Source: an uncultured Acidimicrobiales bacterium (GTDB lineage: Bacteria > Actinomycetota > Acidimicrobiia > Acidimicrobiales > Aldehydirespiratoraceae). From it: a stretch of DNA of 64,000 bases. A program made the position numbers and the translations under genes. Shown piece after piece: positions 39,779 to 49,356 of this stretch. The stretch spans positions 818,277-882,276 of the forward strand of contig CATQHS010000001.1 of NCBI GenBank assembly GCA_958296055.1, given 5' to 3'. The notes beneath the pieces were generated by a model that made no database searches, was not told the origin of the DNA, and worked only from the letters and a program-made list of their open reading frames with translations. Every line of letters begins with the position of its first letter. Within the stretch, counting starts at the first letter, position 1.

Positions 39779-41338
39779 TTACGGGCACGACTCGCCCGGA
39801 GGGGGTCGGCCCAAAGTGGATTCCGCCGGGGAGACAACCGACTGGGCGGCCCATCGGCCGTCGGCCGCGGGCAGCCTCCAAGACTCCCCAGAGGTGATCA
39901 GCGCCGTGGTGGCGGGCGGCGGCACGGTGGCGACCGCCGCGGGGAAGGCGCCCGGCGCCGGGATGGCGGCCGGCCGGCCCTTGGCGGCCACGATCGCCTC
40001 CATGTCGCTGTAAGGGGTCTGGAAGAGAAACAGGATGCCCCGGTAGTCCTGGCCCAAAGCGACCACCACTCCAGACATGTCGGCCACTTCGACCACATAG
40101 GGCACCGGGTCCACGTAGGTGGCGGTCAGCAAGGCCGCGGCCCGCTCGCCGGGCCCGTGCATCACAACGGTCTCGGGAACGGGCGAACTCCGCTGGGAAT
40201 GGCCGGAGACGACGAACCCCTCCCCGGTCAGCACCGTCACCGCGCTCTGCAGGTCATCGGCGTCGGCGCCGGTCAGCGTCAGCGACACGTCGGGGGGTCG
40301 CATCGAGTCGACCGCGCCCCGGAACACGGCAAACGTCGATTCGTTCGCGTCTGCGATCAACTCTTCTCCCTGGTAGGTGCCGTCAGGCCGGTAAAGGGTA
40401 TAGAGCTGCAGGCTGTAGCGGTGGAGGTTGTCGGGGTTGAACCCGCTGAAGGCCTGGCCCAGATCCATCAGCTCGGCCAGGGTCAGGTTCTGGTCGAGGA
40501 CCACGCTGGAGGCGCCAGCCTCCAACAGGGGGCGCATGGTGGACAGGCTGCGGGCCCCGCGGTCGATGGCTCGATCCAAGGCCAGCACCAAGAACTCCTG
40601 CTGGCGCTCGATTCGCCGGAAGTCGTCCCCTCCGGTTATGACCCACCGGCCGTCAACCTGCTCCTGGTAAGTGCGGCCCCGCACGTATTGAAGCGCCTCC
40701 ACGCCGTCGAGGACGTGGCAGCCCGGCGTCAGCACGTTGAGCCCGGAGCCGAAGTCGCGGGCCGGGTGCGGGAACCAGACTGGAACCCCGCCGAGAACGT
40801 CGACAACCTCGCGGAATCCCAAGAAGTCGATCTGCACGTAGTGGTTGATCACCACGTCGAAGGCGGTGCTCACCGTCTCGACCAGCAGCTCGGGGCCGCC
40901 GATCCACAGCGAGGCCGCGATCTTGTTATCGGCCGCGCCGGGTATCGACACCCACAGGTCCCGGGGTATCGACAGCACCCAGGCCGATCCCGACACGGGG
41001 TCCAGTCGCAGCAGCATGATGGTGTCGGCCAGGCTCCGACCCTGCTCGTCCACGGGACGGCCGATGGCCACCGGATCGCTGGAATCGAGGCCGCGGGCGC
41101 TGTCGGTGCCGACCAGCAGGAAGTTCACCGGATCCCCTGGAGGGGTTTCGCTGACCAACACCGGCTGCCCGAAACGATCGGGCCCGATCGGCACCCTTTG
41201 GAACTTCAAGGCCCCGCTGTAGAAGGTCGAGACGAACCAGGCCGCAGCCACCGCGCCGGCGATCACGGCCAAGCACATGAGGACCACGAGTCGCTGAGGC
41301 CATGTGCGCCGCAGCACCACCTCGGCTCCGCCCGACAC
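39779..41338 (-). CDS. LCP family (LytR-CpsA-Psr) cell-wall glycopolymer ligase
   Basis: Transfers polyprenyl-linked glycopolymers to peptidoglycan outside the membrane. One N-terminal helix (about 16-36), then the LCP domain: FLLVGTDSARG, SLADTIMLLRLDP, VLSIPRDLWVSIPG, KIAASLWIGGPELLVETV and LDGVEALQYVRGR. The C-terminal part (from about 355) has a LytR_C-like segment, VSLTLTGADADDLQSAVTVL. GTG 41338 lies 8 bases after TAGGGT, a leaderless arrangement. In M. tuberculosis the LCP Rv3267 lies in the equivalent place. Likely attaches the polymer built by neighbouring genes. Confidence 0.9.
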   Translation of the reverse strand: MSGGAEVVLRRTWPQRLVVLMCLAVIAGAVAAAWFVSTFYSGALKFQRVPIGPDRFGQPVLVSETPPGDPVNFLLVGTDSARGLDSSDPVAIGRPVDEQGRSLADTIMLLRLDPVSGSAWVLSIPRDLWVSIPGAADNKIAASLWIGGPELLVETVSTAFDVVINHYVQIDFLGFREVVDVLGGVPVWFPHPARDFGSGLNVLTPGCHVLDGVEALQYVRGRTYQEQVDGRWVITGGDDFRRIERQQEFLVLALDRAIDRGARSLSTMRPLLEAGASSVVLDQNLTLAELMDLGQAFSGFNPDNLHRYSLQLYTLYRPDGTYQGEELIADANESTFAVFRGAVDSMRPPDVSLTLTGADADDLQSAVTVLTGEGFVVSGHSQRSSPVPETVVMHGPGERAAALLTATYVDPVPYVVEVADMSGVVVALGQDYRGILFLFQTPYSDMEAIVAAKGRPAAIPAPGAFPAAVATVPPPATTALITSGESWRLPAADGRWAAQSVVSPAESTLGRPPPGESCP

Positions 41339-41346
41339 GAGGGACC

Positions 41347-41352
41347 ACCCTA
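41347..41352 (-). promoter_or_regulatory. Leaderless -10 of the LCP gene
   Basis: Minus-strand TAGGGT, 8 bases before GTG 41338. Confidence 0.5.
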
Positions 41353-41416
41353 GCGGTCACCTGGCCCGGCCTGAGCCTGGATCAGGCCAGGACTGGGACT
41401 GGGCTGGAACTGGAGT

Positions 41417-42181
41417 TCATGGCGCCGGGCTCGGGCGGGAACAGACGACGTCGCCGGCGTCAATGAAATGTTCCGCTCCGGCCGCGACCACGACCAGCCG
41501 GCCGAGGCGGTCTATGTCGCGGGCCTCGCCCACGATGGGGGGGGCACCGGCCCGCTCAACCCGCACCCGGCGGCCGATGGTGGCCGACGCCGCCTTCAGT
41601 TCGCGCCAAGCCCGGTGCGGATCGGCCAGATAGCCGGACAGCTCGCCCAACAAGCGGGCCAGAAACCAATCCCGGTCCGCGGAAACGGCGCCGGCCTGGG
41701 CCAGCGAGGTGGCGCCCGGCTCATCGGGAACGGGACCGAGGTTGAGCCCCAGACCCACGATCACCACCGGCCGGGGGCCGTCCACCAGCTCCGAGAGCAC
41801 CCCGGCCAGCTTGCCCGGCGCAGGCGGATCGTCGATGACCAGGTCGTTGGGCCATTTGGAGAGCACACCGACGGTCAGCACAGCCGAGGCCGCGGCCCGG
41901 GCGGCGGCGGAGACGGCGGCCACCCGGTCGAATGCCTCTGGGGTCGGGCTCGGCAGTCGGAAGCTGATCAGCAGCGAACGGCCGGAGGCGTCCCGCCAGC
42001 GGCGATCCAGCCGACCCCGGCCCGCAGTTTGATGGTCGGCCACCAGCAGACCGGCGGCGACCTCTCCCCGGCGGGCTTCGGCGGCCAGGTCCTGATTGGT
42101 GGAGCCGGTCTCGACCACATGGCGCAGCGGGCCCAGACCAGCCCGCCGGGCGGCCTCTTCGCTTAGGGCCAGCGCGGTCAT
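41417..42181 (-). CDS. birA: Biotin--[acetyl-CoA-carboxylase] ligase, monofunctional
   Basis: Activates biotin with ATP and transfers it to the carboxylase lysine. The catalytic loop GRGRLDRRW is at 54-62, KWPNDL at 109-114, GKLAGVLSEL and VVIVGLGLNL follow, then a small C-terminal SH3-like part. At 254 residues it has no N-terminal DNA-binding domain, so it should not act as a repressor. It diverges from accA3, its likely substrate gene, over 74 bases, the same pairing as in mycobacteria. Confidence 0.93.
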   Translation of the reverse strand: MTALALSEEAARRAGLGPLRHVVETGSTNQDLAAEARRGEVAAGLLVADHQTAGRGRLDRRWRDASGRSLLISFRLPSPTPEAFDRVAAVSAAARAAASAVLTVGVLSKWPNDLVIDDPPAPGKLAGVLSELVDGPRPVVIVGLGLNLGPVPDEPGATSLAQAGAVSADRDWFLARLLGELSGYLADPHRAWRELKAASATIGRRVRVERAGAPPIVGEARDIDRLGRLVVVAAGAEHFIDAGDVVCSRPSPAP

Positions 42182-42255
42182 GAACCGGCCTGGTCGCCGC
42201 TGATCGGCGCGCTCATGGTTTCCAGTCTGCGCCGGCCCTGCTATCCATTGCTCCA

Positions 42256-44019
42256 GTGTTCTCCAAGGTCCTGATCGCCAACCGGGGCGAGATAGCCGTT
42301 CGGGTCATCCGGGCCTGCCGGGAACTGGGCGTCGCCACTGTGGCCGTCTACTCCGAACTCGATCGCGACGCCCTTCACGTCCGCCTGGCCGACGAGGCCT
42401 ACGCCCTGGGCGGCCGCACCGCGGCCGAGAGCTATCTCGACGCCGGCGCTGTCTTGGCCGCGCTGGGCCGCAGCCGCGCCGAAGCGGTTCACCCCGGGTA
42501 CGGGTTCCTCAGCGAAAACGCCGACTTCGCCCGCTCGGTCGCCGAGAGGGGCGCGGCCTTCGTCGGCCCCGGCCCCGAGGCCATGGAGATAATGGGCGAC
42601 AAGATCTCCTCCCGCCGGGCGGCCGAATCGGCCGGCGTGGCCGGCTTGCCGGGCACCGCCGAGCCCATCACCGGGCCGGACCAGGTGGAGGCCTTCGGCG
42701 CCGCCCACGGCTGGCCGGTGGTGGTCAAGGCGGCCCACGGCGGGGGCGGCCGGGGCATGAAGGTGATCCAGAACCCCGCCGGGGCCGCCGCCGCCATCGA
42801 GTCGGCCCGGCGCGAGGCCCGGGCCTACTTCGGACGCGACGAGCTCTACCTGGAGCGCTACCTGGCCGCGCCCCGCCACGTCGAGGTCCAGGTGCTGGCC
42901 GACAGCCGCGGCCGCTGCGTGTCCCTGGGAACCCGGGACTGCTCGGTGCAGCGCCGCTACCAGAAGCTGATCGAGGAGGCCCCCGCCCCGGGGATCGACG
43001 CCGAGGTGGCCGAGGCCATGGGCCAAGCCGCGGTGGCGGTGGCCCGGAGCTGCGGATACGTCAACGCCGGCACAGTGGAGTTCCTCTACGATTCCGGGCG
43101 GTTCCACTATTTGGAGATGAACACCCGGCTGCAGGTGGAGCACCCGGTAACCGAACTGGTCACCGGGATCGACTTAGTGGAGATGCAGCTTCGGGTGGCG
43201 GCCGGCGAGCCTCTCCCCCTCCCCGATGGCGAAGTCGAGATGCGAGGCCACGCCATCGAGATTCGGATCAACGCCGAGGACCCGGCTCAAGGGTCTTTCC
43301 TGCCCTGCCCGGGCCTGATCACCGCCCTGCGGCCGGCCCAGGGTTTCGGCGTCCGCTGGGACGGCGGCTACGAGGCCGGCGACGAGGTCAGCCAGTACTA
43401 CGACAACCTGATCGGCAAGCTCGTCGTGTGGGGACGGGACCGGGACGCGGCCATCGCCCGGGCCGTCCGAGCCCTGGAGGAGACGACCGTCGCCGGGGTG
43501 GCCACCACCATCGGAGCCGATCTGGCCGTTCTGCGCCACCCCGACTTCGCGGCCGTCGCCCACTCCACCAACTGGGTGTCCGAGCGCCTGGACCTCCCGG
43601 CGGCGGCCGATCCAGCAATGTCCGATCCGGCGGCGGCCGAGCCGCCCGGCGGCGATGAGGCCCCCCGGGTCCGGCGCGACATCGACGTGGAGGTGGACGG
43701 CAAGCGCTTCAGCGTGTCGATGTGGGTGCCCGACGACGCCGGGGCTGCGGCTGGCGCTCCGGCCCGCAAGCTTCGGTCCCGGGCCCCGGCCGCGGCCGCC
43801 GGGGGCGACGGTCAGGTCGCCGTCGGGATGCAGGGCACCATCGTCAAGGTACTGGTGGCGGTGGGCGACACCGTGTCGGCCGGTGATCCGGTGGTGGTGC
43901 TGGAGGCGATGAAGATGGAGAACCACGTCACCGCCGACTCCTCGGGCACCGTCACCGAGGTCAGAGTGGCAGTGGGCGACTCGGTGGGGGCCGGGGACGT
44001 GGTGGCGGTGATCGGCTGA
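42256..44019 (+). CDS. accA3: Acetyl/propionyl-CoA carboxylase alpha subunit (biotin carboxylase + BCCP)
   Basis: Carboxylates biotin with ATP and bicarbonate and carries it on its own C-terminal domain. It begins [20 protein letters not shown], with the ATP-grasp loop [26 protein letters not shown] and the C-terminal biotinyl site EAMKMEN (K553). 587 residues matches actinobacterial AccA3, which serves several carboxyltransferases for fatty-acid and methyl-branched precursors. No carboxyltransferase (accD) is in the window. The start is GTG 42256. Confidence 0.95.
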   Translation: MFSKVLIANRGEIAVRVIRACRELGVATVAVYSELDRDALHVRLADEAYALGGRTAAESYLDAGAVLAALGRSRAEAVHPGYGFLSENADFARSVAERGAAFVGPGPEAMEIMGDKISSRRAAESAGVAGLPGTAEPITGPDQVEAFGAAHGWPVVVKAAHGGGGRGMKVIQNPAGAAAAIESARREARAYFGRDELYLERYLAAPRHVEVQVLADSRGRCVSLGTRDCSVQRRYQKLIEEAPAPGIDAEVAEAMGQAAVAVARSCGYVNAGTVEFLYDSGRFHYLEMNTRLQVEHPVTELVTGIDLVEMQLRVAAGEPLPLPDGEVEMRGHAIEIRINAEDPAQGSFLPCPGLITALRPAQGFGVRWDGGYEAGDEVSQYYDNLIGKLVVWGRDRDAAIARAVRALEETTVAGVATTIGADLAVLRHPDFAAVAHSTNWVSERLDLPAAADPAMSDPAAAEPPGGDEAPRVRRDIDVEVDGKRFSVSMWVPDDAGAAAGAPARKLRSRAPAAAAGGDGQVAVGMQGTIVKVLVAVGDTVSAGDPVVVLEAMKMENHVTADSSGTVTEVRVAVGDSVGAGDVVAVIG

Positions 44020-44033
44020 GACGACCGGTCGTC
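44020..44033. terminator. Perfect palindrome between convergent accA3 and lpdA
   Basis: GACGACCGGTCGTC begins right after the accA3 stop and would fold with a CCGG loop; lpdA ends at 44068 on the other strand. There is no T-run, so termination is plausible, not proven. Confidence 0.35.
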
Positions 44034-44067
44034 CCGGCCGGCGGGTCCTATCACCCCCCGGCCAGCA

Positions 44068-45426
44068 TCACTCGGCGGCTTCGGCCAGGGCCTCGGACAG
44101 CGTGGGGTGTACCAGCAGGCTCTCGTGGATGTCGCTCACGGTCAGCCCGTTGGATACGGCCACGGCGATGACCGAGATGAGCTCGGCGGCGTGGCGCCCG
44201 ACGATGGAGCCCCCCAGCACCACCCCGGTGGCGGGGTCGGAAACGATCTTGACGAAGCCCCGGGGGTCGTCGTTGATCAGCGCCTTGGGGGCCGACGCGA
44301 ACGGGACCTTGGTCACCCTGATCTTGCGGCCCTCGGCGAAGGCGTCGGCTTCGGCCAAGCCCACGTCGGCGATCTCCGGCTCGGTGAATATGGCCGACGC
44401 CGCCTTGTCGTAGTCGAGATAGCGGTGGGCCCGGCCCGGGCCCATCCCCAGCGCGTGCTGGGCGATCTTGCGGCCCTGCATGGCCGCCACCGACGACTGC
44501 GGCAGCCGGCCCGACAGGTCTCCGGCCGCGTAGATGTGAGGGACGTTGGACCGCAGGAAGGCGTCCACGGGCACGTACCCGCCCCGGCTGTGGACCCCGG
44601 CCGCCTCGAGGCCGAGCCGCTCGCTGTTGGGGACCGAGCCGATGGCCACCAGGGCGTGGCTGCCTTCGATCACCCGGCCGTCGTCGCAGCGCACCGTCAC
44701 CCCGTCGGCGCCCCCGGAGGCGGAGATGGCCCGGGCTCCCTTGAGCAGGCGGACGCCGCTGGCCATGAAGTCTTCCTCGAGGGCGGCGGCTACCTCGGGG
44801 TCCTTCTGGGGCAGAACCTGCTGGCGGCTCACTATCAGGGTCACCTGGCTGCCCATGGACCGGAAGAGGTGCACGAACTCCACGCCGGTCACGCCCGAGC
44901 CGATGACGATCATGTGGTCGGGCAGCTCCTCGGGCGGATAGCAGTCCCGGGTGGACAGGACCCACCGGCCGTCCATCTCGGCCCAATCCGGTACCCGCGG
45001 CCGGCTGCCGGTGGCCAGCACCACCACGTCGGCTTCGAGTTCGCTGACGCCGCCCTCGGTCTCCGCCCTCACCCGATCAGGCCCGACCAGCGACCCGACC
45101 CCCTTCATCATCCGAACGTTCTGGCTCTCCAGCAGGGACCTCACCGACCCCTCGATCCGGGCCTCGATGCGGCGCAGGCGCTCGGCCACCAGGGTCAGAT
45201 CCACCTGCGAGCCGACCTCGGTCAGCCCCATGCCCATGGAGCGGCGCAGGAACGACTGGGCGTTGCCGGTGGCGATCATGGCCTTGGACGGGATGCAGTC
45301 CCACAGGTGGGCGGCGCCGCCGATGGTGTCGCTCTCCACCAGCGTCACCTCTGCGCCGAGGCGGGCCGCGGTGGTGGCGCAGGAGTTGCCGGCTGGCCCG
45401 CCCCCGAGGATCACCATGCGCGTCAT
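44068..45426 (-). CDS. lpdA: LpdA-type flavoprotein (NAD(P)H:quinone reductase) lacking the redox disulfide
   Basis: Member of the lipoamide dehydrogenase/glutathione reductase family: FAD site GGGPAG (8-13), NAD site IGSGVTGVEF, second FAD motif IYAAGDLSG, and C-terminal HPTLSEAL. The usual CxxxxC redox pair is replaced: residues around 36-47 read GGAAHLWDCIPS, so only C44 remains and the first Cys is Ala39. M. tuberculosis LpdA (Rv3303c) shows the same loss and is a quinone reductase, not a lipoamide dehydrogenase, so I use that name. 452 residues. TAGCCT precedes ATG by 9 bases; it diverges from the GT39 gene. Confidence 0.88.
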   Translation of the reverse strand: MTRMVILGGGPAGNSCATTAARLGAEVTLVESDTIGGAAHLWDCIPSKAMIATGNAQSFLRRSMGMGLTEVGSQVDLTLVAERLRRIEARIEGSVRSLLESQNVRMMKGVGSLVGPDRVRAETEGGVSELEADVVVLATGSRPRVPDWAEMDGRWVLSTRDCYPPEELPDHMIVIGSGVTGVEFVHLFRSMGSQVTLIVSRQQVLPQKDPEVAAALEEDFMASGVRLLKGARAISASGGADGVTVRCDDGRVIEGSHALVAIGSVPNSERLGLEAAGVHSRGGYVPVDAFLRSNVPHIYAAGDLSGRLPQSSVAAMQGRKIAQHALGMGPGRAHRYLDYDKAASAIFTEPEIADVGLAEADAFAEGRKIRVTKVPFASAPKALINDDPRGFVKIVSDPATGVVLGGSIVGRHAAELISVIAVAVSNGLTVSDIHESLLVHPTLSEALAEAAE

Positions 45427-45435
45427 GCCCGGCCC

Positions 45436-45441
45436 AGGCTA
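45436..45441 (-). promoter_or_regulatory. Near-leaderless -10 of lpdA
   Basis: Minus-strand TAGCCT, 9 bases before ATG 45426. Confidence 0.35.
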
Positions 45442-45545
45442 CCGATCGCCCGCTCGCCATGCCCGAACCCGGCCGCCGCGCCGGACGGGGCCGGGGTCGG
45501 GCTCGGTGACGCCAACCGCCGCCCCGTCGTCAGTCGGCGGCCCGG

Positions 45546-45551
45546 TACGGT
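45546..45551 (+). promoter_or_regulatory. Leaderless -10 of the GT39-like gene
   Basis: TACGGT ends 8 bases before GTG 45560; this supports GTG 45560 as start. Confidence 0.45.
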
Positions 45552-45559
45552 GGCGGGCC

Positions 45560-47050
45560 GTGAGGCGGGCCACAGCCATCCTGGTCGCGGCCATCGGCGC
45601 GGCCGGGATCGCGGCGCGGTTCACGCCGACGTCGCCGTTGTGGCTGGACGAGGCCCTGTCGGTCAACCTGGCTTCGCTGGGGTTGGCCGACCTGCCCGAC
45701 GCTTTGCGCCACGACGGCCATCCGATCCTCTACTACGCGCTGCTGGGGCTCTGGATCGACTTGATCGGCGACGGCGACCAGGCCGTCCGCTGGTTGTCGG
45801 GCCTGTTCTCGGCCGCCGCCGTGCCGGTCATGTGGGCCGCCGCCCGCCGGAGGATGGGCCCGGCCCCGGCCGCCTACACCGCTTTGCTGGCCGCCGCGTC
45901 GCCCTTTTTGATCCGCTACGGGTCCGAGGCCCGCATGTACGCGCTGGTGACGTTGATCGCGGCGCTGGGCTGGTGGGCCACAGAAGCAGCCCTGGAGAAC
46001 CCCTCCCGGTGGCGCCTGGCCGGGGTGGCCGCCGCGGTCGCCGCCGGCTTGCACACCCACTACTGGATGATCTGGCTGACCACCGGAACGGCCGCGGTCC
46101 TGGTCATCGGCGGGATTCGCCGCCCGGAGCGGCGGAGGGCGCTGGGGTCGATCCTGGCCGCCGTAGCCGTCGGGAGCCTCACCTTCGCGGGCTGGCTCGG
46201 GGTGTTCGCCGATCAGCTCCGCCACACCGGCACCCCGTGGGCCAAGTGGGCCCGCCCGGCCGAGGTGGCGGTGGAGGCGATGGAGGCCATCGGCGGCGGC
46301 ACCCGGTTCGAGCCGGTTTTGCTGGGCGTGGTGCTGACGCTGGCCGTCGTGGCCGGAGCCACCATCCGCCACACCGGGCCCGACTGGGTGGAGATCGCCT
46401 CGCCGAGCCGCAACCCCACCGGGCCCCTGGTGGGGGTGGCGGTGATCGCCATGGGCGCCGGCGGGCTGGCCGCCGCCGCCACCGGAGGGGGCTTCGAGGC
46501 CCGCTACACCGCTGTCGTCGTTCCCCTCCTGCTGGGGCTGGCCGGCCGGGGTCTGGCCGGGCTGCCGGGCCGGGCCGGGCCAGCGGCGCTGCTGGCGGTG
46601 GCCGCCTTCGGGGTGGTGGTCGCGGTCGAGGACGGGCTCCGCGACCGCTCCCAGGGCCGCCAGGTGGCCGATGTCATCGACGAGCAGTCCGCCCCCGGCG
46701 ACTTGGTGGTGATCTGCCCCGACCAGCTCGCGCCGGCCGCGCTGCGCTATCTAGACGCCCCGCTGGCGGTGCGGACCTACCCCCCCACCGCCGACCCCGC
46801 CCTGGTCGACTGGTACGACTACCGCGACCGCATCGCCGCCGCCGACCCGGCCGCCTACGCCCGAGCGGTCACCGACCGCGAGGGGCCCGGTGACATCTGG
46901 ATGGTCATGATGACCAGCTATCGGGGTCTGGAGGGCCGCTGCGAAGCCGTGGCTGCCGAGCTCGGCCGCGGCCGCACCCGCCAAACCCTGATCTGGCCCG
47001 GCCACCAGTACGAGCCCATGCTCCTGCACCGCTTCCGGGCCGAGCCGTGA
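45560..47050 (+). CDS. GT39-like (PMT/ArnT) membrane glycosyltransferase
   Basis: 496 residues with around ten helices. The first extracytoplasmic loop carries SPLWLDEALSVNLASL with the Asp-Glu pair typical of GT39/GT83 enzymes, followed by HDGHPILYYALLGLW and SPFLIRYGSEARMYAL. It should transfer a sugar from a polyprenyl-P donor outside the membrane. The C-terminal 100 residues are soluble. GTG 45560 is set by the leaderless -10. The next gene follows after a 17-bp repeat array. Confidence 0.85.
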   Translation: MRRATAILVAAIGAAGIAARFTPTSPLWLDEALSVNLASLGLADLPDALRHDGHPILYYALLGLWIDLIGDGDQAVRWLSGLFSAAAVPVMWAAARRRMGPAPAAYTALLAAASPFLIRYGSEARMYALVTLIAALGWWATEAALENPSRWRLAGVAAAVAAGLHTHYWMIWLTTGTAAVLVIGGIRRPERRRALGSILAAVAVGSLTFAGWLGVFADQLRHTGTPWAKWARPAEVAVEAMEAIGGGTRFEPVLLGVVLTLAVVAGATIRHTGPDWVEIASPSRNPTGPLVGVAVIAMGAGGLAAAATGGGFEARYTAVVVPLLLGLAGRGLAGLPGRAGPAALLAVAAFGVVVAVEDGLRDRSQGRQVADVIDEQSAPGDLVVICPDQLAPAALRYLDAPLAVRTYPPTADPALVDWYDYRDRIAAADPAAYARAVTDREGPGDIWMVMMTSYRGLEGRCEAVAAELGRGRTRQTLIWPGHQYEPMLLHRFRAEP

Positions 47051-47119
47051 CCCAAGCCGGGCCGTTACCGAGACCGAGCCGTGACCCAGACCGGGCCGTG
47101 ACTAGAGCCGGGCCGTGAC
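47045..47119. repeat. Five-copy 17-bp array joining a stop to a start
   Basis: The core CCGTGAC recurs at exact 17-base steps at 47045, 47062 (as CCGTTAC), 47079, 47096 and 47113. The first copy contains the GT39 stop TGA (47048-47050); the fifth contains the next gene's GTG (47115). Confidence 0.85.
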
Positions 47120-48257
47120 CGTGACCGGGCCGGAGCCCCGACGACCGGGCGGGATGCTGGGCCGCCTTCGGGCCGCGGCCGGCCGGCGCCCCGGTCCGGC
47201 CGCGGCCCTGGCCGCGTGGATCGAGGCCCGCCTGTACGTGGCCGCCGCCTTCCTGGTCACCTTCTCGATCCTCGACCGGCTCGGGCCCCCGACCCCGGAC
47301 GCTCCCGTCCGCGACGGGCTGCTGGCCTGGGACGGCCGCTGGTTCCAGGCCATCGCCGCCGACGGCTACGGCGACGCCTCCGACCCGGCCCTGAGGTTCT
47401 TCCCGCTGTGGCCCCTGCTGGGACGGGCCTTGGGCGGGCTGACCGGGATCGACGAGGGCCTGGTCTTGGTGGTGCTGGCCAACGCCGGGGCCCTGGCCGC
47501 CGGGGTTTTGCTCCATCGCCTGGTCGTCGAAGAGACCGGCGACCCGGGCCTGGCCCGGCGGGCGGTGAGGCTGCTGGCTCTGGCCCCGCCCTCGTTCGTG
47601 CTGGTGCTGGGCTACTCCGAAGCCCTGTACCTCACCCTGGCGCTGGCCGTGTTCCTCCTGGCCCGCCGCCGGGCCTGGTGGGCCGCGGCCGGGGCCGGGT
47701 ACCTGGCCGGGCTGACCCGCCCGGTGGGGGTGCTGCTGATGCTGCCGATGATCCACCAAGTGGTCACCGACCGGGCCCAGAGGCGCCCGGGCGCTCTCGC
47801 CGCCGCCCTGGCGCCGGCGGCGGGGGCGGCCACGTTTCTGGCCTGGGCCGGATTGGCCCTGAACGACGCTTCCGCCCCCATCGACCGCCAGCAGGAGCTG
47901 CGGGGCTGGTCGGAGCCGGTCAGCCGCCTGTTCCGAGCCGCCTACCGCGGCATCCGGGGCGACGAGGGTGAGCTGTTCCATTTCCTGGCCGCGGTGATCG
48001 TCATCGGGCTCACGGTGGTGGTGGTGCGGCGGCTGGGGCGGCCCCTGGCCCTGTACTGCGGCGCCAACGTGCTGGTGATGCTGGCGGCCGACAACCTCAA
48101 CAGCCTGGAGCGCTACTGCCTGGCCGTCTTCCCGTTGGTCATCGCGGCCGCGGCCCTCAGCCGGGGCCGGCGCACCGACGGCTGGGCCGTCACCGCGGCC
48201 AGCGCCGGGATGGTCGCCCTCACCGTCCTCGCCCTCGGCGGCGCCTACGTGCCCTGA
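47115..48257 (+). CDS. PIG-V-like membrane mannosyltransferase
   Basis: 380 residues with 8-10 helices and the PIG-V/GT76-like pattern: DGLLAWDGRWFQAIAADGYG, then LRFFPLWPLLGRALGG and LALAPPSFVLVLGYSEALYL. Bacterial PIG-V relatives probably move mannose from polyprenyl-P-mannose to lipids, glycans or proteins. GTG 47115 begins MTVTGPEP inside the junction repeat. Together with the GT39 gene and the following DPM-like GT2 it would form a polyprenyl-P-sugar dependent module. Confidence 0.85.
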   Translation: MTVTGPEPRRPGGMLGRLRAAAGRRPGPAAALAAWIEARLYVAAAFLVTFSILDRLGPPTPDAPVRDGLLAWDGRWFQAIAADGYGDASDPALRFFPLWPLLGRALGGLTGIDEGLVLVVLANAGALAAGVLLHRLVVEETGDPGLARRAVRLLALAPPSFVLVLGYSEALYLTLALAVFLLARRRAWWAAAGAGYLAGLTRPVGVLLMLPMIHQVVTDRAQRRPGALAAALAPAAGAATFLAWAGLALNDASAPIDRQQELRGWSEPVSRLFRAAYRGIRGDEGELFHFLAAVIVIGLTVVVVRRLGRPLALYCGANVLVMLAADNLNSLERYCLAVFPLVIAAAALSRGRRTDGWAVTAASAGMVALTVLALGGAYVP

Positions 48258-48289
48258 GGCGCGGTGACGAGCCCGAGGCCGCGGAGCCC

Positions 48290-48295
48290 TAGGCT
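48290..48295 (+). promoter_or_regulatory. Leaderless -10 of the DPM-like GT2 gene
   Basis: TAGGCT ends 8 bases before GTG 48304. Confidence 0.45.
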
Positions 48296-48303
48296 CGCGG
48301 GCC

Positions 48304-49272
48304 GTGGCGCCGGCATCCCCTGACGTGGACGTGAGCGTGGTGCTGCCGGTGTACAACGAGTCGGCCCACCTCGCCGCCGAGATCGATCGCATCACCGCCG
48401 CCCTGAAGGCCTCCCCCTACACCTGGGAACTGGTGGTGGTGGACGACGGCTCCAGCGACGGCTCCGGCGACTTGGCCCTCGGCCGAGCGGGCGTGCGGCT
48501 GCTGCGATCGGCCCGCAACCGGGGTGCGGGCTCGGCCCGGCGGATCGGCACCCTGGCCGCCCGGGGCCGGGTGGTGGTGTGGACCGACGCCGACATGACC
48601 TACCCCAACCACCAGATACCGGCCCTGGTGGAGGCGCTGGGCGACGGCGACCAGATCGTGGGGGCCCGCACCACCGAGCAGGGCTCGCTGAAGCTGCTGC
48701 GCATCCCGGCCAAGTGGGTGATACGGCACCTGGCCTCCTACCTCACCCGCACCCCCATCCCCGACCTCAACTCGGGATTCAGGGCCATGCGGCGCGACGT
48801 GGCCGTGCAGTTCGCCGACCAGTTACCCGACGGGTTCTCCTGCGTCACCACGGTCACCATGGCCTTTCTGATGAACGGCTACTCCGTGCGCTACACGCCG
48901 ATTCCCTATGCGGCCAGGGCCGGGCGCTCGAAGTTCCACTGGTGGGACGACACCCGCCGCTACGGGCTGCAGGTGATCCGGATGATGCTCTCCCACGACC
49001 CGCTGCGGGTCTTCATGCCCTTGGCGGTCGCCATGGGGGCGGCCTTCGCGGCCAAGCTCGGCTACGACCTGATAGCCAAGGACCTGCGGGTCGCCACCAA
49101 CACGCTGCTGCTCGGCTTCGCCGCCATCCAAGTGCTGGTGACGGGGCTGCTGGCCGATCTGGTGGTGCGAACCTCGCAGCCCCGCAAGCTGGCCGCCCCC
49201 GCAGACGTGGCCGAGATCGAAGCGGACCCGCCCGGCCCCGACCCGGCCAACCCAGCCGAACAGGCCGAGTAG
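48304..49272 (+). CDS. Glycosyltransferase family 2, polyprenyl-P-mannose synthase-like
   Basis: 322 residues. GT-A domain: VSVVLPVYNESAHLAAEIDR, VVDDGSSDGSGD and the DxD motif VWTDADMTYPN; PDLNSGFRAMRRDVAV is the lipid-P-sugar synthase signature. Two C-terminal helices (about 235-290) anchor it, followed by a Pro/Asp-rich tail. Likely makes the polyprenyl-P-sugar donor used by the GT39 and PIG-V-like enzymes just upstream. GTG 48304 follows a leaderless -10. Confidence 0.88.
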   Translation: MAPASPDVDVSVVLPVYNESAHLAAEIDRITAALKASPYTWELVVVDDGSSDGSGDLALGRAGVRLLRSARNRGAGSARRIGTLAARGRVVVWTDADMTYPNHQIPALVEALGDGDQIVGARTTEQGSLKLLRIPAKWVIRHLASYLTRTPIPDLNSGFRAMRRDVAVQFADQLPDGFSCVTTVTMAFLMNGYSVRYTPIPYAARAGRSKFHWWDDTRRYGLQVIRMMLSHDPLRVFMPLAVAMGAAFAAKLGYDLIAKDLRVATNTLLLGFAAIQVLVTGLLADLVVRTSQPRKLAAPADVAEIEADPPGPDPANPAEQAE

Positions 49273-49282
49273 GCCGAGGGAA

Positions 49283-49288
49283 TAGGCT
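49283..49288 (+). promoter_or_regulatory. Candidate -10 for the sugar transferase operon
   Basis: TAGGCT about 68 bases before ATG 49357; weak support. Confidence 0.2.
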
Positions 49289-49356
49289 GAGGCGGGGACA
49301 GACCCGGCGACGACCCGACACCGGCGGAGTGCCGACCCGGCGGAGGCCCGACACCG

